Below are positions 46,716 to 58,060 of a stretch of 64,000 nt of DNA, piece after piece (positions within the stretch are counted from its first letter, which is position 1; every line of letters begins with the position of its first letter). This DNA is from Rallus limicola. Its lineage: Eukaryota > Chordata > Aves > Gruiformes > Rallidae. Where the stretch lies: assembly GCA_022605955.1 (NCBI GenBank), contig JAKCOZ010000021.1:10584501-10648500 (forward strand), read 5' to 3'. A program made the translations under genes and the position numbers. The notes beneath the pieces are model-generated. The model was not told the DNA's origin and did no database searches. It was given only the letters and a program-made list of their open reading frames with translations.

Positions 46716-49700
46716 TAAGATTAGAGCAAATTCTAATAATGAGCCACAGGCTTAAAAAAAAAATGTAAAAAATGAAGAGGGTTAAAGGAGCATCTGAACG
46801 TTTCCCAGAGAGGCCAAAAGATGTCTTGTAGGCAGAGATGAAGCTTGTGCTGGAGAGGGGAGCATGAAGCATCCTGGCAGGGAGCTGAGCACAACACATG
46901 CAGTTGTGCTAGCTCTCACCTGGGACTGGAAAGTCAAGAGACCTTTGGCTATGGTAGAACTTGCTAACTAAGGGAAGCTACAGCATGAATTGAAAGGACC
47001 TGAGAAAGCACCTACAAAAGAGACATAATAGGCAAACAGAAATCAGTCCCTGACTGAGACTGAGCCCAGGGCCAGGAATCTGGGAATTTGTTGCAATTTT
47101 CTTGACTACCAACCCACAGAAGCCTTGAGGAGTGGTCAAACTATCCCTATTCAAGCAGTCCTTGAGACAAAAAAATTCCCAAGGGGACTTGTTCCCTTCA
47201 AGATCCCTGTCGGGAAGGTGAACAGTAAAACTGATTCCAGACACAAACAGTGATGACCCAGCTTTGCTGGTGCTGAAGAGCTGGAATGACATCTGATTTA
47301 ACACGAAGCTTTGAAGGTTAGAAAGAGGTTAGAAAAGCAAGCCCTTCTGAATTCCTGATATTTTCAGGTGCCCACAGGAGCTTCTCAAATGACTTGGCAC
47401 TTGATCAGCCTGGAGAGTGTTTGCTGGGTTTGGGATGCACGTTGTGAGGCCAAAGGGACTCAGGAGCATGTGGAGATTTGCAAGAGAACAGGAACCTCTC
47501 TTGGGGCAGGCAGAGCACCTGAGCTAGCCTTCAGTGCTTCAGCAGCCATAGAGGTGAGGAGGAGGGTAGTGCTGCCTGTTCTCTGCTTTGTTTTAGTCCT
47601 GCATAAAAAGAAAAACCTCTGGGAGAGGATGGACATCTAAGGGAATGCATGGACATGCTCTACTCTGAGATCACTAAGAGCTTTTGGGTTGAGTGCTGCC
47701 TGCAGGAGGTGGGAGGGAAGATGCTGCTAATTGCTTTTCTCAAGTGCAGGATGGGAAATGTTTTATTGTAGCTGATTTCTAGGACATTCAAACTCGGTCC
47801 ATGCCATAATAATTAGGTGAAATGCCAGTGGGCACTGGGGCAAACTGGATCACTAAGCCTTGGTTATTGTGTATATTGAATGTATTGTACTGTATTTTGA
47901 TAAAGAAATCAGCAATTTGCTGTTTTTCTGCTGGTAATTAGATGCCAATCTTATACAAGGTCCTCCTTTCTGTAGAGTGAAATTTTGTGGTGTTCTGCTG
48001 CAACAAAGGGCCATCTCTGAAAGCACAATAACTTTGCAGCAACAATAACTGGTAGGGGCTTGGCACCTGTAGCCTGTAAATCTCTTGAATGCTAGATAAT
48101 TTGAAGTGATTAAAGACAGATTAGCAAAGCACAAGTGAACAAATCAGTAGATGTCAAGGGTGTACTCCTAGCTGATGCATTACTGCTGCAGGACCTGTTC
48201 TTTTGATGGGCAGGGGTGAGCTGGTGTTTGAACACTAGACTTGAGCCCTCTAATGGGATGAAGGTAGATGGAGAAGGCTGAGGGGTTCTGTGGCCCCATG
48301 GTTAAATGCTAAAATCCAGGCTGATCATCAGTCCTTAACCAAATGAAATCTAGCCTTCTCCTCTTCCAGCCGTCTCAGCTTTGGTTAAAATAATTTCTAG
48401 GTGGCTTGTGACATCCTCCCTCCTCTCTTCAACGAAGTGGGCAAGTCAAATTACCCAAATACCTAGTAGTAGAAACCTAAAATTAAGCTGTGCAGCAAAT
48501 GGCTCATATAGTATTCTTGTAGCCACTGCTCCTTCCCCATCTCTGTCCCTGTCTTTACTGTCTGGGCATGTTTTGGACATGGCACGCTCTCTTCCCTGAG
48601 AGTCCTACTGCTACAGAGGCCTTGTTCTCAGGGACTGGGTAGTGTTGATTAATCCTGTAAGATGTCTGCTAACTCTTGTTGCACAAATTGCATTTGGTTG
48701 CTTATCAGTGTGTCAAAAATTTCCCTTGATGGCTGTTTCAGTTAACTATTTGCTGTTCTTCCTTCCTGCCCCTGCAAACCTTACTGAGTAATAACAAATA
48801 AGCTGGCAAATGCATCTTACATGTCAGGGTGGCTGGTGTGGCAGTGGGGCCCTGACAGTGGGACTCCTTGAGGAGACTCTTCCAGGACTCAAGGGAAGGT
48901 TTAGTGTTGTCATTTCTGACTCCCACTTGTATACCTCATAGGAGCATTTTAGTGTGCCCGGAGCAGGTGATGGGGAGCCAAGATGGCACCTCTGCCATTA
49001 GCAGCCTCCTGTCAATCTAAGCCACATACCCTGGACCACATTCTGAAAGGCTTCTGGTATCAAAAGATGTGCATTTGATAATGGCTTTGCTTAGGACCTT
49101 GGGTGGATGAAACATCTACTGATTTTTTTTTTTTTAAAGTAACATTACGGGCCAGTAGATGTCAAGCTGCTTCAGTAATGCCTGTGCTTTCAGCAGGTTG
49201 GGTAGCATGTGGGGTTTCTGTTGCATTCATGTTTTGGGATGCTCACCAAATTCTTTCAAGCCTGCACTGTCACCAGCATCAGAGAAACTTTAGGCTTTGA
49301 GGGCTCCTGCCTCGCACTGCCTGGGTGCAGCTCAGCCCTTTCTGAGCACAGTCATGCTGCCGTTTGCCTGAGGCTCATTCAGCCCAGCGGCTTGTGGCTT
49401 ATTGAGGGTGCTTTGCAGTGCCCTAAGGAAAGAGGTGTGGGTGGGGAATTATTTGAATCGGGTCTGCCTGTGAGAAATAGAAGTATTTCTTTTTTCCTTC
49501 TAAGTCTCACAGCACCAGAAGTACCTTTGTGGCAGCAAATGTCATTGAAAGAAACCCTGGACAAGAACTGTGGCACATATCTAGATTTCTTTGAATTTCT
49601 GGTTTATGAACCTTTTGTGCCCAGCCTTATTTGCAGTGGATTTGCTCCACAACAGGTTTCCAAACCTGCAAGTGCACAGAAATCCCACAAGGGATAGCAG

Positions 49701-51502
49701 GGGTAATTCCAGAGCTGTGTCTCTCAGGGAGGGAATGCTCTTCAACTGCATGTTAGGCAGCTGCTGCTAGAAAAGGGCATTTGCAAGGTTTCCATGGCAG
49801 CTGATTCCTACTGCTGGAGCTGCAAACTGTGACTGGGGACACTTTAAAAGCACAAGAAGGAAAATCCAGACATCCTGCTCATTTGGAGCCTGCAAAGCCT
49901 GCATAACAGTGGGCCCTACTTTCTTTCTGGTTGTCTGCCAGCCAGCTTCAGCTTCTGGAGGTGCAGCTGGGAAGGGCAGGGGTGGAGGCTGGGAGATGAA
50001 GGGCTGTTGCTCCCTTTGGAGAGAGGTTGGGCTGGACCCCATGGTGGTTACTCCAGTCTGCATGGAGGTGAAAGGGAGCTGTGAGCATCACTCCCATCCA
50101 GTGACTCTGAATTATTCACTCTTTATTGCATGGGCAGCACGTCACATGTGCTTTGCAGGGAAGGTAGAGCAGTATGCCAGTGCCACTGGCATCCAGAGCC
50201 AGCAGAGATTACAATGAAAAAAGGATGAGCCAAGCATGAAACAGTTTTTCAGGGGTTGCTGCAGCCTTTTTATCCCATCATTCGTTTAACTGGGCACGCC
50301 AGCAAATCCATTGGGATTTTTCCCTCTTTGCAGCTTGATGAGCCCTTGATGACTGGTTCAGGGGAAGCTAAGTGCCTCAGCAGGCAGAGGAGACCTGCAG
50401 CTTGCCACACACTGCTGAGCTGGAGGCAGAGCCCCCCTCTTGAGTCCTTTTGCAGAGAATGGATCACATTTTTATTACTGGAGCAACTTCTCAGGAGCTC
50501 CTACCTGTTAATACCCAAGTGCCACTGGACAAATCAAAATGAATCCTGCTTTTCCAGGACACCTATGTTCACTTGCAGCGAGCTGCAGCACTGAGCACTC
50601 ATGCAGGCCTGTGGTAATGGCGCTGGTGGCTGGAGTGGGCTGTGTTTACAAGCTAGTGTAAGTAGCAGCAAGGGAATGTGTTTAGTAGCATTGCATAAGC
50701 ATACTATTTGCAGACAGGCAACTTATTGTGCTGATGTCAAAGAGCAAAGCTCAGCTGGAGTCAGTGCAAATCTCCACCTACTAAGGATCAGCCTGTGGTG
50801 CCAAAATTCTGGAGTGTTTTGTTTTCAGGGCACCAGGAGACTATTTCAGCTTTCCCCCCCCTTTTTTTTTTCTTGCAGTTGGAGAGCTGAAGTAAATACT
50901 GGCATAAAGAGACTGTCTGAGGGCTGACTCTGCTGTACAGGCTTTTTGCCAGCTAATGAAATCTCGGGGTATTTCAAGGGTCAGATTATTTCTTAATATG
51001 AGATATTGTTGCAGGCCAATTTTTTAAAGACCCTATTCAGAGGTCAGGTTGAGACCTTTTTGATGCAAGACCAAGTCTAACACCACTGCAGGTTCCTGTA
51101 GGCTAATGGTGAGGAACCCCAGCAGTGGGGAGAGGACCTCTTGCTAAAGCTGCCTTCTGCAAGGCTGCCAGATTCCCCCTGCCCTCCTGGCTAGAGAGGC
51201 AGAATGCCTTGCATGTTTTAACACTTTTTTGAACCCTCCTTGTACATCAGTGGTTTTGCCCAGCCTGCAGTTTTCATCACTTTTAATAGATTTGCCTGTA
51301 CACAGTTTTGCTTTGCAACCACAGAGAAGTAGCTGTGGAGGATGAAGCTATCCTGTCTCACCACAGGGATCTGTTTAATTGGGGAGGAAATTGCAGTGAG
51401 CTTTGAGTTTTTCTGTCTTTTTCATCTACCATAGGAGGTGCTTATTTGGATGGATGGCTAGTCATAGCTTGGGTGTGGAGCTGTTCCAAACCGATTTGAA
51501 AT
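46716..51502 (+). other. Intronic DNA, no gene recognised
   Basis: The first ~600 bp continue the purine-rich character of the preceding repeat and may belong to an unclassified mobile-element remnant. The rest is ordinary intron. The open frame at 49209-49697 has no motif. A C8-T run lies at about 50854-50871. Confidence 0.4.
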
Positions 51503-51533
51503 GGGGGTTGGGGGGTAGGAGGGAAGTGCAGGG
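51503..51533 (+). repeat. Sense-strand G-quadruplex motif
   Basis: Four G runs (5, 6, 3 and 3 Gs) separated by 2-7-nt loops, starting GGGGGTTGGGGGGTAGGAGGG. It is on the transcribed-sense strand, so both DNA and pre-mRNA could fold. Confidence 0.7.
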
Positions 51534-53481
51534 AGCTGTGAGATCTAGTGAGATGACTGCAAGAGTCTAGAGAAGCAACTGAGCAGTAAGCAGAGAAGGA
51601 GGATCTGACCAAATTTCAGCACAGCCCTTAACTCAGCAAGGAACCCAGCACGGGTCCATTTTCTTATCTGGTGATTACTCTTCACATCACCTCCTTCCTT
51701 CCTCCTGACAGAGCCTTGCTGCACCAAGTGGGGCAGTGGACTAATAACAGACATCCCCACCTGACAGCACATCTCCTGCTTGCTTTTTTCTTATTCATGT
51801 GATTCCTCTGTTCAGCCTGGATGTGACAGGTCCTCAGTTAAGAATCGGCGCTGTCAGGCTCTGTCGTCTTCGTCTATGCAAGCAGCTGCTCTCATCCTAA
51901 GCCAGTCTAACTGGCAGGAGCCCAGATGCCACCATGGATGTTGATACCAGGCACACAATGGGAGTTTTTCAGAGAATGATTTAGTCTGGGGTCTCTGCTG
52001 TTGGACAAGGTCCTATACTTCCTGAAGTCTTTGGTCAGAGCAAAATCAGCCTGACAGACATGCTGAAGGAAGGCAGTCAGATGTGTCACAGTAAGCTGTT
52101 GCCCAAACACTGTTAGTAGTTATGAAATTCCATGTCTCGTTACCATCTTGTGCTGGTGCTGGATCAGGATGTTCTGGACTGAGAACCCTGGGAGATGGGG
52201 GTCTTCATCATGTGTTAGCGTTGGGCATGGATAGGTGCGAGGGGCCAGAAGGACTAAACTCAGAGGTCTGGAGCTGTTCTGGAGATGGTGACAGCAGCCT
52301 TGGAAGGGGAGAAAGCATCTCACAGCACTTTTGAATGTCAATCTGAGACCCAGTCCTGTCATAATATGTATGATAAATGGTTATTTACCTAATAAGTTGG
52401 TCTCTGCCTTTTGGCAGGCAGCAGCAGTAGAGAAGCCAAGGACCAAGTGGATGGCAGCATCCAGGCACATAGCACATGCTGGATTTGGGCAAGAGGAATT
52501 CACTCTTTAAGGACACCTTTCCAGCACTCAGCCCCTCTGAGCAGCTGTGGTGAGATGTGGCAGCTTAGGCAGAGTGTGGGAGACAGGCAAGCCAAACAGT
52601 GGCTCCTGTCCTGCCCTGGGGGATGCTGCAGTGCTCTGGACCACCCACTCCGTGTCTTCACCTGGGGCTCTGTAAGGAATTAGGGGATCAGACTGTATAT
52701 TTTGCACTGAATATTGTCTCTCAGGTGAAAACTGAGCAGGAGATGGTCCTTGCTGCCCAGCACTATGCTCTTGGCTGTTGAGGTACCCGCCCCGAGGAGC
52801 AGCTGTGGTACTACCAGCACATAGTGAGCCTCTGCAGGGCTGAGCCTCCACCCACCTGCCCTCTGAGACAGCCACCAGGTCTCTCAGGGTCCACTGAAAA
52901 CTTCCCCTGTGTGATCTACAGTGATGTCATGCCTTTCCTCCAAAGCACAGGGGGGCATGTGGGAAGAGGGCACCGTTATCCCAAAACCTGGGCTGGGAGC
53001 ACTTCAGGACAGGGACTCTTTGCAGTTTGTTCTTCTGCTATGGTCCCCCTGTTGCTCCTTGCAATAATTAGTATTAAAAACATGTCCTGTTTCTCAGCTG
53101 CCACCAGATCTCTGGTCTCCTCTCTTTTCCTTTGTGCTTGAAAGAGTGGATAACTGACAGCTCAGGAGAAGCCCCCAAGCATTTGGTGGCAAGGGCAGCA
53201 GGGTGCTCTGTGGGCCCCACAGCCCTGGGATGCCTGTCAGCCCCAGCTTGCTCATGCCCCAAGGCTGCTGAGCACTGTGCTGCTGGCAGGAGCCAGCAGT
53301 CCGTCCTCTTGACCAAATTCGAAAAAGGAATTATTTATGTCTCCTGCATATTTCTGGGCTGGACTGCCAAAAATGGCAAGCAGCACTGGGACACACTGAT
53401 AGTGTGGTGGCTGGAGGAGCAGCCCCTAAAGGGGACAGATGAACAGCCATTCCCTTCATCGAGTCTGTGCCAATAGTGAGA
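51534..53481 (+). other. Intronic DNA, nothing recognised
   Basis: Ordinary sequence. An isolated GGCGCTGTCA at 51847-51856 resembles the complement of an RE1 right half but has no partner. Frames at 52528-52875 and 53132-53476 lack motifs. Confidence 0.45.
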
Positions 53482-53524
53482 GGGGATGGGGAAGGGGCTG
53501 GGGGGGGGGGGTGGGTTGTGGGGA
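53482..53524 (+). repeat. Strong sense-strand G-quadruplex / poly-G tract
   Basis: Starts GGGGATGGGGAAGGGG and continues through CT to an uninterrupted run of about 12 G, then TGGGTTGTGGGG. At least six G runs with 1-3-nt loops make this the strongest quadruplex candidate in the intron. The poly-G run is also likely length-variable and hard to sequence. Confidence 0.88.
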
Positions 53525-54235
53525 ACAAACTGCTCAGAAATTACTGAGGGATTCAGTGCAGTCTTTTTTTCTCTGTAATACTTCTTAAAAAAATATATCT
53601 TTTTAAAAGATCTCTCTAATGGATAAAAATAGCTAATATGTTATAAGAGAGACAGAAGTATTGCCTGCCCAAAGAATTGTCCTGCTTTCTGTCCTGCAAT
53701 GTTTGATTGCAGCAGCTCTGTCAGATGTCTGCTGAGGGGAGGAACAGTAGGCTTTTGAAATGAGGGTTTCAAAACACCAAAGTGTGATTAGTGATGCAAG
53801 TCCCTTTAGAAAAGAGCAGAGAAAAATCCTGAGGAAAAAAATGGATGTTTGCTTGAAAATGGTGGCTAGCTGCATGTTTTCAAGCAAGCAGGAGGCTGCA
53901 GGGTGGCAAAACGGGAGCACGGACTGTGATCCCACTGGCTGGGAGCAGCCCCGGGCTTAGGAGGTGTTCAGATCTTGTTCAGTGTCTTGTTAGGATGGGA
54001 CTGTGCCTGAGGAAAAATGGTTTTACTGTTGAAACCACATAACATAGCTAAAAACTTCAGATTTGTTCAGAAATCTGCCAGCAGAACCACAACATTTCCA
54101 TCCTGTTCAAGTTCAGATGCTTTATGGGCCATGTTAATTTTGTCAGAATTCCTCACTAGAACAGCATAAATGAACTGATGGTCTTGTTTTGTTTAATTTT
54201 GTTACATTAAATATAGATGTTACATTGATACTATC
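53525..54235 (+). other. Intronic DNA, nothing recognised
   Basis: AT-rich around 53570-53645; no element identified before the CR1 copy. Confidence 0.45.
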
Positions 54236-54678
54236 AGAATCATAGAATGTGTTAGACTGGCAGGGAATTTCAAAGGCCATCTAGTCCAACCCCCTGCAGA
54301 AAGCAGGGACACCTTTAACCAGATCATGTTGCTCAGAGCCTCATCAAGCCTGATCTTGAATGTCTCTGGGGATGGGGCCTCCACCGCCTCTCTGGGCAAC
54401 CTGTGTCAGTGTCTCACTACCCTCAGAGTGAAGAACTTCTTCCTAATGTCTAATATCAACCTGTCCTGCTCTAGTATATAACCATCACCCCTCATCCTTA
54501 CACCCCTCATCATGCCCTTACAAACATTCCTTCCTCAGCTTTCTTGTAGGTCCCTTCAGTGGCAGGAAGGGGTTCTGAGCTCTCCCTGGAGCCTTCTCCA
54601 GGCTGTACAAGCCCAACTCTCTCATCCTGTCTTCATAGGAGATGAGATCCAGACCACTGATCATCCTCATGGCCACTT
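54236..54678 (-). mobile_element. CR1 retrotransposon, 3' fragment, antisense
   Basis: The plus strand begins with ATCAGAATCATAGAAT and then AAAGGCCATCTAGTCCAACC, the complement of a CR1 3' terminus. It continues through ATCTTGAATGTCTCTGGGGA, TGGGGCCTCCACCGCCTC, GAAGAACTTCTTCCTAATGT and CTCTCATCCTGTCTTCATAG. About 440 bp, 5'-truncated and non-coding. Confidence 0.94.
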
Positions 54679-57069
54679 AAATATAATTTCCTTATTATAG
54701 TTAATACTCATATCTTGTATATCAGTCTTATTAAAGCACAGTGTTTCAGTGAGCCAACATTTTCTTCATTCCATAGGAAATTTCGAGATTCATGGCTTTT
54801 TTGCCTTCCAAGACAGAAGGATTTTACTAACTAAACCTATAATAATGGGGATTTCCTGTGGCTGGCAATTCTGATTTCTGCCTACATGGCTCTGCTGGCC
54901 CGCAGCTGTCATCGTGCCCCTGTTGCTTTGCTGGCACTGGTTTTGTGCCTGTGGTACTGTGCCAGTGCTGCTAATTGGGACAGAGCGGGGTGGGCAAGGA
55001 GATGATGTGCTCTGCCACACTCAGAAACAGAGTCTTCTGTGTGGACAGAGGTGTTACTGCTTGTGGCTTAGCAGACTGGCATCTAATCATACCAAGCTGG
55101 GTGCCAGTGTGCTGTGTAGGGGCAGTTATTGAGAGTTGTAGGTACATGTGTGGTTCAGTCCCTCACATCTATAGATCCACCCTTCAAGTAGGGACTAGCT
55201 GTTGATGAAGTCATGCCATCAGATGCCCATGAAGCCTCAATTCAAGGACCACGTGACAAATGCATGGATGAGTGCTTCCCTCCCCAGACAATGACTGTGT
55301 TTGTGATCGTGAACTTTTTTTACCTTTTCTTATAAATTATAGTAGAAAATACCATTCCCTGAAATATTGCTGAGCATCAGGATGTAGCATGCAGCACAAT
55401 CCTACGAGTGGAGTTACTAATAACCTTCTATTGAGGGAAAATGATATTTGGCTGGTCTTTCCTTTGGATAATATAATCCGAGCATGCAGGCTGTCAGTCT
55501 AACCCCACTGCCATGGAGAGATTCATTGCATATATTGGCATTTGTCTCATAATAAAATTTGTCAATATCCAGAGTTTCTAAGGGCTTGTGCTGCAGAGCC
55601 TCTGTGCTGAAACCTGCAGTGGCAGGAGCGTTAGCCCCATGGCAAGGGTGCAAGGCATGTTACTGATCCTGCATGTGGGCAGGAAGCAGTCGTGCTGGAG
55701 CCACTTCCTTGCTTTGCTCTGATTCTGTTAAAGATAAAATTCCCATTAATTTCCACAGCCCCAGAGTGTGCTTAGAAGTGAGTGCTTCTGAGATGCCATA
55801 TTTGCTGGGCAGTAATAATAAGTAACTATCCCATGGGGTTAAAAAGCCAGTGCATCCACAGGAGACCTTCAACAGTAGGGGAAGGAAGGGCGAGGGGCTG
55901 GCTCCTCCATCCCTGGCCATCAGTGTGGTTACTGCTTGCTGCACCTGATGGAACCAGTTTATTTGCAGAAATGCTGTTAGCCCACCTGGAGTGAGAGGGT
56001 GGGGGGAAAAGGGGGAGCAACTGCTTTGGCAAGACCACCTAGGGAATTTGGCAGCACAGGAAGGGCCTGGGGTGCCCTAGGCAGTGGGTCTTCCCCTGTG
56101 CCTTCTCAGGGACAGCAGAGGGTCATTTTTAATTGTAGGATAGTCTTCCATCTGAAAGCACAGCTTTGTTGAATTTGTTTCAGTGAGACACCAGTTAAAC
56201 TTTTTTTTTTATACTTCTCTTTCTCCTTCATGTAAGGATGTATCCTCCCTGCTGTGTTTTCAGCAGTATGAAGGTGTAGCATACTTATTCCCTTGACTGC
56301 TTCAACACAGTGTAACAAACTGCTTTGGTATTGCTCTAACAAAGCCTGTCTGTATTTCTGTTCTGTGGTAAGCTTCAAAAATGTCATTTCCTCCTTTCAG
56401 TTTGGATCAGAAGTTTTGTTTTTCCCAATCAGCTTTGTTGCTCTGACTGCCATTAGAGCAACAGGGACTGCCATCTAGCTCCAGGGAGCCCATCAGCATG
56501 GCATCTGGGCCTGAGAGATGGAGGCCTATCTTAGATAGCAGCGCACAACTGTAACTTTCTTGGCTGGCACAAGTGACCAAATGTGCTTGCAGTGCTTCAG
56601 CCCTATTTGCAGGATAAAAATCTGAGTATCACTAAACCCCTTCCCATCTGAAGGCAGGCACGCAGCTGCTTTTCTAGGCCCAAGGCTTCCACCTGCAAGA
56701 TCTGAACAGTGGCCTCAAATCAGCCTCCACGTTCTTTGTGCTTTTTCAATGTGGAACAGAGAGGTTGTCATCTTGAAAAGCAAAGGGAACATCCTGTGAG
56801 CAGCCTTGTGGCATGGCAAAATTCTGGTCTGCTCTGAGCAGAGAGAAGAAAATCAAATCCTCATTGCATTTCCACCATCCTCTCTGGGAAAATCGGGGTT
56901 TCTCCTAGCAGAAGACAGCACTGTCCCTTCTTCTGGGGATGCAACGTGACACAGGCCTGCCAATTCAGTCCAGGTCTGGGCCTGCTGCTCCCTTAGGGGC
57001 TCCTTGCTGCTGGAGATGTAAGTATCCCTGGGGATATGATTACTCTGAGGAAGCTAAAAGATCTCCAGT
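54679..57069 (+). other. Intronic DNA, nothing recognised
   Basis: Ordinary intron. A G-rich segment at about 55996-56017 (GGGTGGGGGGAAAAGGGGG) is a further weak quadruplex candidate. No gene or mobile element recognised. Confidence 0.45.
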
Positions 57070-57168
57070 CCATAAAAACACGTATGTACACCTGTACCCT
57101 TGCACACGTGAGCATATCTGCATACACATGCACATGTGAGTGTACATATACAGGCATTTGTATACAAA
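57070..57168. repeat. Degenerate alternating purine-pyrimidine tract
   Basis: Rich in CA/TG/TA steps (ACGTATGTACAC, CACACGTGAGCATAT, GCATACACATGCACATGTG, GTATAC), consistent with a decayed dinucleotide repeat. Such sequence can adopt Z-DNA-like structure. Includes a CACGTG at about 57105. Confidence 0.55.
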
Positions 57169-57939
57169 CCTGATCCTTCACTTAGCCAGAAATTGAGGCT
57201 GAGCAGCATCAAAGAAGAACAGAGGGACCCCTTGGCAGTGTGAGGGAAACCACGACCAGAAGTCACTGCATGTCCCCAGCGTGAGCTAGGCATGACCAGT
57301 CAGAGCATGCTGTTCACCAGCCTTTTGCTGGGATACCAGGGAGGCAGGACTGGCTGAGCTGGGGCACAGCTGGTTTCCAAGCTGTTTCACCATCAGCTGC
57401 AGCACACATGCTATGAAATCAGCCTCAGTGGCTAGTGGGCAAGAAATAATTGAATTTTTTGTGGTCTGCAATCCAAGGCAGTAAAACATTTACTTGGTCA
57501 CTCCTTGCTGTCTGAGTCCAGCTTGATTAGATATGTCTGTACATGTCTTCTGCCTCTGCGGTGTCCAGGAACCTGGGTAAAACAAACCAAGGCGTTTAGC
57601 ATCCTTCTAGGAGATTCCTGAACCTGGCAGTGTCCTGGAGTGTTTCCTTTCTCATGCTGTTCTTCTGGTTTGGCTGGGCCCTTCTTAGTCTTTCCCAGAC
57701 CAGTAAAGACCAATATGGGGAAATGCTGAGCACCACCATGCTCTTGGTACTGCTTACAGCCAAGTGGGAATTCAGTCCAAGATCTCTGCTCAGACTTTAA
57801 TGGCTCCACACATGCCTTGTGCTGCCACTGTCTGAGGAGGCTCGATCCAGCAGCTCTAGCCTTTCCCAACACACAGGCTCAGGAACTCAGCAAACAAGAA
57901 GCGGATGTAAATAGGAAAGGCAGACAGGAATCCCATCAA
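57169..57939 (+). other. Intronic DNA, nothing recognised
   Basis: Ordinary sequence; the minus-strand frame at 57498-57872 lacks any protein motif. Confidence 0.45.
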
Positions 57940-58060
57940 AATATAACAGTGACAGACAAGCCTGTAGCAGCAATGAGGCTTTATTTACATGCTAATCAAA
58001 TCAATTTTGCTTTGTCAGCCACGTTATCTGGATTGAAAGAGGCTATAAATACACAGGAGC
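57940..58060 (+). promoter_or_regulatory. AT-rich motif-dense block, candidate conserved non-coding element
   Basis: Contains TTTATTTACATGCTAATCAA followed by ATCAATTTTGCTTTGTC, i.e. overlapping forkhead-like (ATTTACA), octamer-like (ATGCTAAT) and two TAATCAA/AATCAAT homeodomain-type sites. A TATAAAT box-like sequence follows at 58044-58050. Enhancer or promoter activity is speculative. Confidence 0.28.

Noticed and set aside
51847..51856. Intronic RE1 right half-site (GGCGCTGTCA, complement orientation)
   Set aside because: No left half at canonical or expanded spacing.
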